Positions 9,860 through 23,958 are shown, numbered from the stretch's first letter. The stretch: DNA of 64,000 bases from Cenococcum geophilum 1.58 (GCA_001692895.1 KV748202.1:1736001-1800000); one strand, 5' to 3'. Notes: generated by a model from the letters alone, not told the origin. A program made the numbers and translations.

Positions 9860-10283
9860 TGTTACGAACGCTTTAAGTATAATGTTACGACTACTTGGGG
9901 AAGAGTTGGAAGAAGCTAGTTGGTTAATTTAGGTACGGTCTAGGATGGAGCCAGTAGAGCTATGTGACGAGGAATAGTAACTAAGGTCACGTGGGGTGAT
10001 CTATATAATCTATATAATCTATATAATCTGTAATAGAGTAGATAGAGCACACGTACATTACGTATAAGAAGGATTTTATAGGAGTACGGTTGTGTATTTA
10101 AGGACCCTTAGTCCCTACCTAGATAATTCCTTCCTTATAGTAATTCTTAGAATATAATTAGAGTTAATCTATTAGGCAACCACTCTACTAGTTATTATTA
10201 TATTATTAACTTTAATTTATATTACCTATATACCTAGCCCAATAATAAGCCTATTATAGTACTTGCTATAAGGTTCCGTTATA
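9860..10283 (+). repeat. A1 5' LTR (424 bp)
   Basis: Begins TGTTACGAACGCTTTAAG and ends GGTTCCGTTATA. It contains three tandem CTATATAAT units at 10001-10027. This LTR keeps TG and CG at positions that are TA in the 3' copy, so it is the less mutated of the pair. Confidence 0.9.
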
Positions 10284-10328
10284 TAATCACTACCTAGTTA
10301 CGGTATTAAATATAGAAAGTTAAATAAT

Positions 10329-13300
10329 ATACCACTAAAAGCAGCCACCATAACGCTATTAATGGCGGCAACTACTTTAAGGTTAGGTAATACTAGTATA
10401 GCAGATACTAACTTACAGTAACCTATAACAGTTAGATAGTTATAAGAGATAGTTAACTAGTTAATAGCTAACAATGCAGCTATAGAAGAAAGGGTTAATA
10501 GGATAGGAGTAGCTAGGATTAAGTTACTATTAATTAAGAGGTACTTAGGAGAAAAATTAAAGCTTAAAGGATTTCTTATATAAATGCACTTTAAGGTTAC
10601 GCAAGAAGGGGTAAAGCTACTAATACCTATAGATTGAATAGCCTATATAGGACTATTCCTATTAGAAAAAGCACTTAAGTAGTTTAAGCCTTACCTTACG
10701 GAGATATAGGCAAATAGGATAATAACCATTAATTAAGAGGTGCGATTTATATTCTTAAGCTAGAAAGGGTTTACGGAGCAACTTATATAAATATTTAGAG
10801 ACCTAGAGGCAGTAACTACGGTAAAAAGAAAGCTCTAAGATATTACGTAATAAACCTTAGTAATTAAGTATATAATACAGTTCTAGATACTAGCAATATA
10901 AGTAAAGTGGAATAATAAGGCGCTTATGGCATAGTATAAGTAAGGACTTAAGGCTAAAGTCTAGGACGTAATTATCCTAATAGAAGATATGGACACCCTA
11001 TAGGATTTAATAGATTTAGCAATTAAGATTAATAATTAGATCTACTAAAGGGAACAGGCTAAGAAAGGCTAGGATAGAGTTCTATAGTTATATAAGGCGT
11101 AGAGTACGCAATAACCAAAGCTAAGTTAGAAAATATAGTATAGCGCAGAGCTAATGGACCTAAGTAGTACTAAAGAAGCCTATAAGAGATAGAGTAAAAA
11201 ACTATAAAAACCTAGAGGTTAAGGATCTAGTAATTATAGGACTAAGGAGTAGAGGCTAAATTAGGGATCTTAGTAGTAGAAGACGTTTAGGCGGACTCTA
11301 TAGTAAAGTTAATAGTTTAAAGACGGAGCTTATATAAATTGTGGAAAATAAGGTTACTTTATAAGGGATTATAAAGATAGTTAGAGTTACTATATAATAA
11401 AGGGAACTAGACTAGTAGTAGAAAATATATACGTATAGAGGGATAATAGTATACTGCGAGGAACAAAAGAATATTTAATTAGAAGTTTTGCGTTTTATTA
11501 TAATAACGTATACTAAATTTATAAAGACGCTAAGTATGGCGTAAGCTATTAGCTATAGGAGCTAAAATCTATAAAGTATAGAGGAACTAATAAACTAGCT
11601 TGTAGAACGGATATTAAGAACAATAAATTTAATATAGGTGAAACATTTTATAATAATAAGGCGATAAAGGCAGCTTACTAGGAGTATATAGACCTTAGAG
11701 ATATTATAAAAGAGGTAGAGGATAATTCCACTATAGAATAGGGAACATTAGTAGGGATTAAGACCCCACTAGATATAATATCTATCGCTTTATAAGACGT
11801 AAGAGAAGTAGGATAGTAAACCACTTCGGCACTTAATAAAGGTAAAAGGCTAAAGGCTTAAGATTCTTAAGATAAGATAAGGCATACCTAAGGACCTATA
11901 ATAGATAGTAACCGATAGAGTAGGGCAGTAGCTTAGTTTAAGGATATATAAATAAGCTTAGGACAGAGTTTCCCATAGGCATAAGACTTTTAAGACGAGA
12001 TAAGTAAGATTTAAAACTCTTAAGATAAAATGAGAATACTAAGCAAGCCTAGTTAGACTAAGGTAGGAGTAAAGCTTAAGTTAGAAGCAAGCTTAGAATT
12101 AAGAATCCTATAGAACTAAGACTTTAAGACACAAATAAGGACTATTAATAAGATTAGAGAATCTGCGGTATAAATAGCAACTAGACTAGGAGATAGACGC
12201 ATAGACCTAGAAGACTTACTAGGGGAATATAGTGTTCAGCCTAAGGATTAGAAGGCTAATATTAAGATTAGGAAGTAAAAAGACTTTAAGGATCTACTTA
12301 TAAGACGCGAAAAGAAAGAAACTATAGAGGAATTTAGAGCAAGAATAACCTTATAGCAAGAATAGAAACTAGATAAGAGATCTAGCACGTTAGGACGTAT
12401 AAGGGATAGAGTACTAGTATAAAGAATTACTAATAGGCCGAGAGTAGGCACACTAAGAGCTAAGTAGCTTATTAAACTAGAAAATAAAGAGGATTTAGGG
12501 ATTTTAACTAGATTTAAAGAATAATATATAAAGGGCTGTTATAATATAGTAATAAGAAGATACTTCCTTACGGACGAGCTGTATATACTCTAGTAGCTGT
12601 ACTAAAAGTAGTATAGGCAAAGGCATAATGATAAGTGGGAAGATTTCTATATATAGCTGGACGAAAAAGTTATCTAAGACCACCTAATTACAGAAAAGGC
12701 TATAAATTATATTAAAGGAGCCTTAATTATAACGTTAAAAGATTTAGAGGAATATTTAGAGGACTAGAGAAGTAAGAGACGTATTTTAGTACCTATAAAT
12801 AAAGTTATAACATTTAGATTAATATAGTAGAGGTTTAAACTTAAGAATAAAGATAAGCTAAGAGTTAACCTAAGACACTAAGTATATTATACGCTATTAT
12901 AGATCGCATATATAGATAATGCGTATAATATATATAAAGCACTAAAGGATAAGCACTATAAGTATCTAATAAGAATATATTAGATAATAGAGGAGTAAAA
13001 ATATAGGAATGCTAAGTATATATATAGCTAGCATCTAGTAGAAGTTTAGAAGTTAGGAGACTTAATATTTTAACTAGAAAGATTCCTTATAAAAGAATAC
13101 TTAGATAAATAATAGTAGTGGGAATACCTAGAGAATATATATCTATAGTATATAGAAGATAAAAAGCAAACTAAGTATTAGCTAAAGGTGGACTAAGTAT
13201 AAATAGGATTAAGTAGCTAATAGTTAGGAAAAGTAGAGGTCTATAGGACTAGAGGGAACTAGTAGTAAAGCCTTAGACCCTTAAAGGAATTTAAGAACAA

Positions 13301-16300
13301 CACCTAAATTTATAAGTTAAATAGCAAGATTAACAGTTTAAGGCACTAATAGATAGTAGAGTAATAAGGAACTATATCTTACTAGCAGCAGTTAAGAGAA
13401 TAGGATTACTACATAGAAAAAAGGAGCACTTTTACCTATTAGTAATAATTTTAGGAGATCTAATAGCCTATAGAGGAGGTATTATTAATCTTAAAATAGA
13501 ACCTATTTAGTTAACTATTAAAGGGAGATAAATTAAGATATCTTTTAATATATTACTATTAGGGAATAATAAGGTAGTATTAGGAATACCTTAGTTACAG
13601 GAATACAATCTAAGGATTAATTAGGTTATAGGTTAGGTTAATATTAGAGATACTTAATAACGCAAAATGTAATAATAGGCCAAAATAGTATAGTACTAAG
13701 TAGGAGCAACCTATAAAGAAACAGAAAAAGAACTAAGTTATATACTAAAGAGATACTATAAGTATGGCAAGAAACTATAGTCATTAAAAAGTAAAAAGCT
13801 ATTAGAATATACAGTATAGGACTATAAGATAGAATTAGAACTAAAAATAAGTCTAAGATTTTTTCTAATCTATAAGCTTACCGAAGAGGAAGGTAGAGCA
13901 TTAAAGGAGTTTATTTAGGAAAACCTATAAAAGGGATATATTAAACCATCGCAGTTATTAGCGGGTTATCTAGTACTATTTATACTAAAGAAGAATAGTA
14001 AACTAAGGCTATATATTAACTATAGATAGTTAAATAGCATTACTAGAAAGGATAGGTATCCTTTACCCTTAATTAGCGAAATTTAAGATAGGATAGGTAA
14101 CGCGTAAATCTTTATAAAGATAGATCTAAGATAGGCGTACTATTAGATTAGGATTAAGAAAGGCAATAAATAAAAGGCAGCCTTTAGGTTAAAGGAAGGA
14201 CTATATAAACCATTAGTTATACAATTTAGGCTTATAAACGTACTAGTAATATTCTAAAAGCGTATTAATAATATATTAGGAAAACACTTAGATAAATTTA
14301 TTATAGTATACTTTAATAATATTATTATCTATTTAATAACTAAGGAAGAATATAGGGAATACGTTAAATAGGTCTTAAAGAGACTATAAGAAGAATAGAT
14401 ACTAGTAGCAATTAAGAAATATAAGTTCTTTACTAGGAAGACTAATTTCGTTAGATTTATTATTAAACTAGGCTAACTTAGTATAGATCTAAAGAAGATT
14501 AAGGCTATAGTAAATTGGTAAGAACTAGAGAACGTTATATAGTTAAGATTATTTCTAGGGTTTTATAATTACTATAAAAGGTTTATAGCGCAGTAGTTAA
14601 AGAATATTAAGCCATTTATGTAACTAATAAAGAAAGAAGAACTATAGGTGTAGGGAGAGGAATAGTAAAAACTCTTTAAGAAAGTTAAAGAGTTATTTAC
14701 CCAAGAGCTAGTTTTAAAGACGGTTATAAAGATAGATATATTAGATTATATACTAAGGGTATACTTTATATAGAAATATTAAGATAAATAGCACCTAGTA
14801 GTATATTATAGTCGGAAGATAACACTACTAGAGTTAAACTATAATATCTATAATAAGGAGTTGTTAGGTATAGTTACAGCACTAAAGAAATAAAAAGCGT
14901 TCTTATAAGGTATAGAGAAACTATTTATAGTTAAGACGGATTATAAGAACCTAATAGGATTCCTAATAATAAAGGAATTTAACTAAAGATAGGTTAAATA
15001 GGCAGAGATGCTTATAGAATACTATTTTAAGATTTAGTATACTAAGGGTACAGATAACACGTAAGTAAATACTCTAAGTTAGAAAGCTAAACTATAAAAC
15101 GATAAAAAGCTATTAAGGGCTTTACTGCGAAAAGACACAGACGGATTAATTAGGTACAATTATCCGAAAATTATAGTAACTTAAGAAGAATTAGAGAGAA
15201 TTTATAAGTTACTAGAGAGCTTTTAGGTATAAAGAATTCTAAAGGTATAACTAAAAGATCTATAGATAGATATATATAAAAACTAAAAAGCTAAGTATAT
15301 CCTAAAAAGCATAGCAGAACACTTTATAGAAGACTTCTATAAGGGAATAACTTAAGAACACAATAGGGCTATGGGCTTAGTATTAAGACTCTAAGAGGAG
15401 TATATTATTAATAGAATCTAGGGCTTAGTATGGAAAGTTATAAAAAAATATCTAAATTACTAAAGGAATAAACTAATAAGGCATAAGCTATATAGAGGGC
15501 TATAACTTATTAAGATACTAGAGAGACTATAGGAAGTTATATTATAGGACTTTATTATTAAGTTACTAAAGTTAAGAGATTCTATTACCGGATAAGATTA
15601 TAATATAATCTTAGTAATAGTAGATAAGCTTATAAAGTAGGGATACTTTATAGTATATATAGAAGAAATATTAGTAAAAGATGTTACTAAAATTTATATT
15701 AAAGAAGTATTTATAAAATATAGAGTACTAAGTAAGATTATATTAGATAGAGATCTAAGATTTATAGTAGTATTTTAGGAGGTATTCTTAGCGGAGTAAA
15801 GAGTTAGAGTAGTAACTTTTACTATATATTATCTGCAGACAGACGGTTAAATAGAAAGACTAAATTAGATACTAAAGCAGTATCTAAAACACTATATTAA
15901 TTACGTATAGAATAATTAGGTATTGTTATTACTAGTTATATAGTTTATATATAATATAATACTATAAGAAAGAATAGGTATATTACTATTTAAGGCGAAT
16001 TACGGATATAAGCTAAGAATATTACTATTACTACGTTAAGTAAAGAAGATAAGTAGTATAGCTAAATAAAGGATAGAGATATTAATAAATCTTTATAAGA
16101 ACCTTATAGAAATAGTAAAGATAGTATAAAAAAGAATAAAAAAGTACTATAATGCTAAGAGATCTAAGGGACTAGATCTTAAGGAGGGAGATAAAGTATA
16201 GCTACTATATAAAAATTTTAAGAGTTGACGACTAAGTAAGAAGTTAGACTATATTAGACTAAAACCTTTTAAAATTAAGTAAAGGATTTTACTGGTTATA

Positions 16301-16600
16301 TTTAAGTTAAACTTATTAACTAAGATAAATATCTACCCTATATAGTATATTGCAATACTAAAGCTAGTATACGGGAATATTAAGCTACTAATTTACGAAG
16401 TAGATACGTATAGAGGACAGAAAGAAAATAAATAGTAAGTTTTAAAGATTATTAGCTATAAGGATATTAATAATAAAATATAGTATAAGGTAAAGTAGAT
16501 AGGCTATACTAAGACTACCTAGGAGCTACTAGAGAATTTAAAGAATGCTATAGAAAAGGTATAGGAGTATTAAAAGAGATTAGGTTAGGTAGCATTAATA
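10329..16600 (+). pseudogene. A1 gag-pol: capsid, protease, RT, RNase H, integrase, chromodomain
   Basis: The former start codon at 10329 now reads ATA; the matching codon in A3 is ATG. Gag runs to a zinc knuckle at 11340-11385 (NCGK, with the last His and Cys changed to Tyr). About 1.95 kb of further coding-like sequence separates it from the protease (LIDSR at 13349, from D-S/T-G). The RT spans about 13850-14480, with RLYINYR near 14006 and the catalytic box YFNN (14309-14320) where YxDD is expected. RNase H covers about 14700-15100 (YYSRKITLLELNYNIYNKEL, then TDYKNL). Integrase covers about 15290-16150, with an LDRDLRF block near 15745. A chromodomain at about 16439-16580 reads YKVK-IGYTKTT-ELLENL. 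Stops occur throughout; gypsy B and copia landed downstream, in the tail. Confidence 0.85.
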
Positions 16601-17029
16601 AAAAAAGATCGCTAAAGAATAAGTTACCTAAGGGGGACCTAAGAAGAGCAGTTGCCAAGCTATTTAGATCTATTTCCTTCTCTATTAAAAAAGAATCCGT
16701 TTTTTTATTACTAAGTTCCTATAAACCCTATTTTATAAGTTTTTACTCCTTAGAATAAACCTTCTTACGCACCTTTTTAAGACGAATTAACTGAGTAGAC
16801 GCCGCAAGATAAGACTTAAGGGCCTATTGCTAAGCATCGGCAGCCTCCCGTTTAGCGTTATAGAAATGGTATAGTTCTGCTAGAGTAATAGATAGTTTAT
16901 TATCTAGCCGCGTAGTAGCAGATTAAATATAAAACCCTAAAACAAATTAATTAGGGAACTAGACAACTATTAAGAGTAATAGGTTGCGTATACTTAGCAT
17001 TAGAGATAGAGTAAACGTTATAGGATAAA
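16600..17029 (+). other. A1 3' tail, part 1 (before gypsy B)
   Basis: This stretch follows the chromodomain and is conserved in A2 (about 39400-39890) and A3 (about 52310-52750). An open stretch beginning RLGSINKKGLLKNKLPKGDL in A2 suggests that coding may continue a little past the chromodomain. The tail resumes at 23959-24154 and again at 30252-30349. ATAAA (17025-17029) is the target duplication of gypsy B. Confidence 0.5.
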
Positions 17030-17254
17030 TGTGAGGTAAGGATGTGGATAGGGAGTCTAATAATAGAACAATAGGTATATTATATAGATAGAGACAAATC
17101 CTTAAGGGAAAAGGAGGAGTCTGTGTGCGAGGTAGGAAGGGTTTTTCCTAGGTATATGCAGAGCACGTGCCTCACGGGCGAGTCACCCCTAGGTTGCCCC
17201 AGGGTCGCCCGTACCTTACGGCTATATAACTATCTACTTAGGTTTTACCTAACA
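17030..17254 (-). repeat. Gypsy B 3' LTR (left copy)
   Basis: 225 bp, TGTGAGGTAAGG to ACCTAACA. It differs from the right copy by transitions, for example GCCTCACGGGCGAGTCA here against ACCTTACAGGTAAGTTA on the right, as RIP would produce. Confidence 0.9.
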
Positions 17255-20200
17255 ATGCCCCCCCCTTTAAAAAGGGTCGTCCCCAATCCTTTATATACTT
17301 AAGCCTCGATAAAACCCCATAAAAAACCTTAGTAAGGAAAAAATTTAGAGGGGAAAGAGCGTCTTAATTTTGCGTATAGAGAGACGAGTGGTATATATAC
17401 GCGGCGCGAAGATATTAAGGAACTTTAACCGGCAGTCAAAGTTATCTAATTAGTTAGATTTACCTTGCTAAGACTCCCCCACATTTAACTAAGCTAGTAG
17501 CAATTTTATATACCCGGCATAGAAAATCCTAATTAGTCCATTTAATAGGTAGAGCCAGTAGAGCTTAATACCGTCGCCTAAATTCGGTAGACCAGAAATA
17601 TTCCAAAAGCTCACTTATATAGGTAGGTCGCTAGTACCTCGCGGGTCGGTTATAGGTTATTCGTATACAGCCAGATTTATAGACGGTAAGGCTATATACC
17701 TATTAAATCCGCCGCTAACCCTACTTTAGCCTTACGCTATACCGGCGTAGCGCCGTATATACTTCGCGGGTAGGTTATAGGTTACTTATATACAGCTAGG
17801 TTCAGGACGGCAAGGCTATATACCCGTTAAATCCGCCGCTAACCCATGCTTTAGCCTTACGCGTTATCTATATAGTATATACGTGGAATAGTATAAGTTG
17901 TTGGTATAGGTTACCACTAGCAGGTCACTAGTAGGTTATAGACCCCGGTTAAATAAACCCTAGTTATAAATAGGCCTATTCTCTAATATATAAGCAATCT
18001 ACTTAGCTGGTATAAAGTAACGGACTAGGTCTAAAAAGGGTATTTTCTAAATTAAGCTTTGTTGCCGGTATACGCCGTGGCCTCGCCTATAAGTCACCAG
18101 CATTACCGGGTTACGTTAGTGTGGCTTATATAGGATATTAATAAATTAAAACTTCACCCCGTATATACGCCGTAGTTCTTATAGCAATCGTTACTTATTC
18201 TTTAATCCCTTAGGACGTCCTCTACTCCGCTTTAATATAGGTTATATTTTAATAGCGGCGCTTACTTTTCGCCTACGCTTCGGCGATAAGGCTAGGGTAT
18301 CCCACTTACGGTACTTATCCAGCAGTTATTAACAATTCTTAAGTTCTATCTCGTATTTCCATTCATTATACTTATTTAGCCATCCTAGCTATTTAATAAG
18401 GTACTGTGGTTATCTAGTATAATCCTAGTGGGCAACGATTGCTTTTACTTCCCAGCTACCTTCCTTAAGCTCTTTTACTGCTAGGGGTTAAAACCTAGGG
18501 CGTGACCTATAAGGCTCTAGTAAGGAGACATAGAAGACTAGGTAAAGCTGTACTATAGTAGGTAGAAGCTCTAGCTTATATACTTACTACCCTACGCGCT
18601 TTAGGATCTAAAACGGTCCTATAAACTTATAGTCAAGCTTTTTATAGGGACATTTCGTATAGATGTTCTTAGAGAAGAGCAGGACTTATTTACTAACGGC
18701 GAAATGCTTAGCTAGGTGGTAACGATTATAGTATTTTACCTAAAGCTATTAGGCGTATATTATTAACGCCGTCACTACCTTATATATAAGGCGCAGGCGT
18801 TATAGATACATCTCTACAAGTTTAATATTTATTAACTTAGACCCCTTTCTACCTTACTAGGTGTCTTAGACGCCGTCTAAAACTCTATCCAGGACGTTTG
18901 GCAGCTAGCTATAGGTAAGCTTAATAGGGGAATGCTTTGTTATAGCATAGACCTTAGAGTTATAGGTAAAGGCTGCTTCTTTAAGTAGGGAGGCCTAATT
19001 AGACTATTCCTAGTTTGTAAATATACGTAGGTATACCTTAAGCTCCTAGTTCTAACGCTCCGTCTAACTATCTATCTACAGGTAGAATATAGTACTAAGT
19101 TTACGTTAAACGCGGAGATGGTAGCACATAGTGCTCTAGTACTCGCTTATAAATACACTACCCCTATTAGAGACGATATCGTCTAGAGGCCCTATTTACG
19201 CAAAAACTCTAAATAAGAGTTCTGTAAGTTATATAGCATTAATTATCTTACGCACTAGATAGTAGCGCACTAGCTTTATAAAACGGTCTATAAGAATAAG
19301 GACGGAGTTATACTCTACGCTATTAGGAGTTTTAGACTCTAGAAGATCTATAATAAAGTTAAGTAAATAATGCCGCTAGGCTTAGGTAGGGACCTAAAAA
19401 GGCTGCAGCTCACTATAGGGTTTATAGCGGCGCGATTTAGAGCGTTAGCAGGCATTATAATTATTTAGGTATTTACGGAGGTCCTAAGTAAGGCCGTTTT
19501 AAGCGTACTTCCGCGCAATTACCTTAAAGGTATAGTTAAAACCATAGTAGCCGCCTATAGGATTGTCATAATTCCGCTTAAGGATCTCCTATTGTAGTAG
19601 TATACAATTCGGCACCCAAACCTTATTATTTTGCCTTAGGAGTCCTTAATTATTAAGGGTATAGTCCTTATTACCAGTAGGAACTCATTTCTAGGTTAAC
19701 TAATTACATATAAAGCGTGTAAAGGCGTCCCTTTTTTATACTCTATAAATAAAATCAACCAGTAACTTAGGGGGTTATTTTATAAACGCCGTTTCGGCTA
19801 AAGCAGCTATTACTACTTCTTACTATAGCACGAGACTCTGCGTAAAGTTGGTATTAGTAAAGTAATATATAATATATAGGTAACTCGCCGGGTTATCGCG
19901 GGGGACCGTAGCCTAGGCTAAGGGGTCTTCCCTAGGGTTAAACGCTATTAGGTTAGTTAAAGTAGTTTTAAAGAGAATAGCAGGACGCTCTAGTCCGCCG
20001 GCGTTAAGTTCGCGAGGGTCACTTATATACTACACGCATGCTACTCGCTAGTTTGGTATAGTAGCACTAGGGCTGCCTACAAGGCCTATAACCCACAACT
20101 TTTGCTGTAATATAGGTAGTATAGTATTAAGAATTGTCCTCTTACTACTATCTTTAAAGCCTTTAGTATAATCTAGGCGCCGGGACAGTATATTAGTAGG

Positions 20201-23200
20201 ATTTATCTTACCTAGCTTATATTTAATCTCAAAATTAAACTTAGCTAGTTTCTTAGCATACTAGGCCTAGCAAGCAGATAAGCTCTTAGTAGTTATAAAG
20301 TACCTAAAATTGTTATAATTATAGAGCACGCGCGTTATATGCGCGGCGTATTTAAGGTAATAGCGCCATATCTTAAAGCATTGCACTATAGCGAGTAGTT
20401 CTTTATTATGCGTATTATACTATACTTCTAGGCTAGTAAGCTTCTAACTGCAATAAGCAATTAGGTGCTAGTGGAGTTAATCTCCTTACCCTAAAGGCTG
20501 TAGAAGTATACCGCTATAGGTATAATCGGAAGCGTTAGTAATTACTATTAGGGGTAGATTAGGGTTAAAGTAGTAAAGTAGAGGAGCCTGTATAAACGCA
20601 GCGCGTAGCTTATAAAACGCCTACTGTGTATTGTTAGGCCAGGACCAAGGTTGATACTATTTAGTAGGCCCTTTTAACTTACGCTTCTTCTTCTTCTCCC
20701 CATCTAATGTCGGGTTGTGATATGCCTATATAAGATATACGTGTAGGGGGTATACGGTATCCGAGTAGTTCTAGATAAATCGCCTATAGAAGTTGGCAAA
20801 GCCAAGGAAGACCTAGATATCCCTATAAAACTTAGGCTTAGGCCATTCCTTAATAGCTTTTACGCGGTTAGGGTCTATTATAATACTCCTAGGGGTAATA
20901 ATAAAGCCTAGGAACTTAACATTCTTAGTATAAAAGATGCATTTTAACAGTTTGGCGTATAGGCCCTAAGCGCGAAGCTGTCGCAGTACCTACTTAACGT
21001 GCTCGATATACTTATCCTCATTATTTAAGTAGATAAGAATATTATCTAGGTAAACTATGCAGATGGTATCTACTAGGGTTCCTAAAGCTTTATAAATATA
21101 GCTCTAGAACGTTATAGGGGCGTTAGTAAGACTAAAGGGCATCACTAGGTACTTAAAGTAACCATAGCGTGTCTTAAATACGGTCTTCCATTCGTCTCCC
21201 TTTTTAATACAAATCCTATAGTATGCATCACAAAGATCTAGCTTTATAAATATTTTCGCATAGCTAAGCCTATTAAAGAATTCGCCGACTAGCGATAGGG
21301 GGTACCGATTTTTAATTATAATCTTATTTAGGCGTCTATAGTCAATATATAGCCGCATTATACCGTCTACTTTCGGCACGAAGAGGATAGGCGCTCTAGT
21401 AGGTAACTTACTGGGCCTAATTCAGCCCTTCTTAAGAGCACTATCTAGGTACTCCTATAAGATTTACAACTCTTTCTATAAGAGATTATAGAGGGGTATT
21501 TATAGTAGCGTCTTACCTTCTTCTAAGTCGATTATATGGTCGTACTTAGAGTTCTGCGGTAGCATACTTACTAGCTTATTAGAGAAGACATCAATTTCCT
21601 CCTTATATATATCTGGTAGGCTAGGGGCCACGGAGGTCGAAGCAACTATTACGTAGTAGTGTGCTTCTGGGAGCTAGTAAAGAGAAGGGTGCGGCTAATA
21701 TACGTTTCGCAGGTATACTCGCATAGAAAGTGCATATAGCTCTGCTGTAGTATACTTAATAGTTTCGGGGTTTTAATTACCTCCCCCTTGCGTATAAGTA
21801 ATCTGCGCCGGTACTAAAGGGTCTCTATAGGTACTCGCTGCTAGTAACGGCAGGTCCTCTACTATGTTTATAACCAGTATCTCTATATCTAAAGGGTCTA
21901 CACGGGTACTTGCTGCCAGTAATAACAGGTTCTCTATTATATTTATAACCGGCGTAGAGAAGGAGTCTTCTAGCTATAGCAAATAGACTATTTCGCCAGC
22001 CTTAATATCTGCTAAAAGAGTGTTAAGGGTAACTATCTAAAGGCGTCTGGGGTCCGAAGTACCCTAAATAAACTATCCAAAACGGAAGCTAATTAATAGA
22101 TCTGCTTCCGTAAGCCAATCCCATCTAAAAACTATATCGTAACCGTTAAATAAGCCGCCCTAAAAGGTCTGCGGGCTAATAGTGCAAAAGGTACCCTAGG
22201 AGTCGCTAGTAGTAACCGTCAGATTATAAGTATCCTAGATTATTATCTAGTTACTATTAAGGAAATATATAATAGGTTTACGTAAACGTAGCGCGTAGCG
22301 TATAGGCAGGTTAAACCTATAGACAACATCTTAATTAATAAGGTTAATTTGGTACCTATTGTCGTATAAAGTATATAGGCGGACTTCGCCCTAGGGCGTA
22401 TCTATCGCAATATATACCACAATGCATTTCTTCTCTCCCTCTATATTAGGCCCTAGTTATAATTAAGAGAGATACGCTACTAGGGCTTCGGGTTTTCCAA
22501 AGCCTATACTAACTTCTCTTTAGCCTACTTCCAGTGTTCCTTATAGTGGCCACCTGCGGTCCTTTAACTCGCCTATATAGCACTAGCGTCCGGGGGGTCC
22601 CCTAAGCCATCTAGCTTTTGGGTAGTCTCCCTAGGAGTTTACTTAGAAAAGCGTCGCCCTTTTTAGGTTCTATTCTATAAGCCTAACTCTACAAAGCCTA
22701 TACTACAACCGCGCTTCATACGCAATAATTTGCCGCTACTACTTACGCGATCTTCCGCAAGCTTTATAGTATTAAGCAATTGCTCTACGCGGTGGATTTT
22801 ATTAAAGAGGTCTTTAGCGGTTCTTACCCATTAGGCAAAGTTTTAGCGGAAGAGCTCTGCTTATAGGTGGGCTGGGAGATATAAAAACTAAAAGTCTACC
22901 TATTATTCAGGATTAATAAAAGGGGTATATAAGAAGAGGTCCTCTAAGCTACGTATATGGGCTAGGAAGACGTCAAACCTCTAGTTCTCCTTTATAACAG
23001 CCATATAGTATATTATAGCATTATTAAAGCGTCTCACTATAGGGTTCCTAATCTGGTCTTGGACTATAGTCTTAAATTTATCCCATAGTAAAGGACCCTT
23101 GTCCTTAGTACCTAACCGGTAATACACCAGTTAGGTAATTGTCTTCTCTTTTATAAGACCTTTAATAGCCTAGCATATGCGTCGCTTACAGTTATAGTCA

Positions 23201-23676
23201 GCGTCATTAACCTTAAATCGGTTCTCTACTGCGGCAATCCACCAGTTAAAATGCTGTTAAGTAGTACCGCTAATATTGGGTAGTAACTTCTTAACTAGGG
23301 CGTTAAGATTTATTTAGCGTATGCGTTCGCTATATAACTTATACTCTTCACTAGAGGGGCGACGGGAGGGCTTTATTAAATCAATAATGCTCTATAAGTT
23401 GGCTATTTTTTTAGCCAGCTTATTTAGCTCCTTTATATTAGCGGTATTAGGTAGGACGCTAGTAACCTTACTAAGCTCCTATTAAGCCCAGGTATATAAG
23501 TCAAACTAGTCTTTAGCGTTTATAGATATCTAATCGTTTTAAGATTTAGAAAATGGCTTAGATGCTGCTAGTATACTTCTAGCGGTTTCGTCTGCACTAG
23601 ATCCTAAGGCGTTCTACAGTTGTATCGCCAGCGTATTACTATTAGGTGTAGGCGTCGGTTTTCTTTTTAGAGGCAT
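17255..23676 (-). pseudogene. Gypsy B gag-pol polyprotein, RIP-mutated
   Basis: Read on the minus strand from ATG at 23676 (MPLKRKPTPTP...). Gag occupies roughly 23676-22400 and a protease-like stretch lies at 22380-22020. The RT is partly open at 21379-21104, with [26 protein letters not shown] and [17 protein letters not shown]. Its catalytic box reads YLDN near 21030, so one Asp is lost. RNase H fills about 20900-20000. The integrase zinc region (NYDNPIGGYYG) is at about 19600-19480. The catalytic core at 19440-19100 includes LNFIIDLLESKTPNS, with the first Asp of the DDE triad now Asn, and VLILIDRFIKLVRYY. A chromodomain at about 18475-18310 (YLIK-LGWLNKYNEWKYE) marks it as a chromovirus. 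About 1 kb downstream to 17255 shows no clear domain. Confidence 0.85.
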
Positions 23677-23728
23677 TATAGAAAAATTAAACCGGCTATC
23701 CTTCTAAGGGGATTAGTAAGGATTTAAA

Positions 23729-23953
23729 TGTAAGGTAAGGATATAGATAGGGAGTCTAATAATAGAATAATAGGTATATTGTATAGACAGAGACGAATCC
23801 TTAAGGGAAAAGGAGGAGTCTGTGTGCGAGGTAGGAAGGGTTTTCCCTAGGTATATGCAGAGCACATACCTTACAGGTAAGTTACCCCTGGGTTGCCCTA
23901 GGGTCGCCTATACTTTGCGGCTATATAACTATCTACTTAGGTTTCACCTGACA
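23729..23953 (-). repeat. Gypsy B 5' LTR (right copy)
   Basis: 225 bp, TGTAAGGTAAGG to ACCTGACA, followed by the duplicated ATAAA. Internally it is flanked by the probable primer-binding region (TTTAAATCCTTACTAATC on the minus strand), whose tRNA I cannot name. Confidence 0.9.
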
Positions 23954-23958
23954 ATAAA

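Larger units (their letters stand above)
17030..23953 (-). mobile_element. Ty3/gypsy chromovirus B, nested in A1
   Basis: A 6924-bp element in minus orientation with 225-bp LTRs and the target duplication ATAAA (17025-17029 and 23954-23958). The purine tract (AAAGGGGGGGGCAT, minus strand) lies next to the left LTR, which fixes the orientation. The uninterrupted target is readable in A2 near 39440 and in A3 near 52305. It is RIP-mutated less than A. The domains are gag, protease, RT, RNase H, integrase and a chromodomain. Confidence 0.9.

Noticed and set aside
12248..12451. Hydrophobic minus-strand ORF, with relatives at 43971-44252 and 56880-57239
   Set aside because: It is antisense to the charged gag-protease linker of family A; the similarity among the three follows from the homology of the copies.
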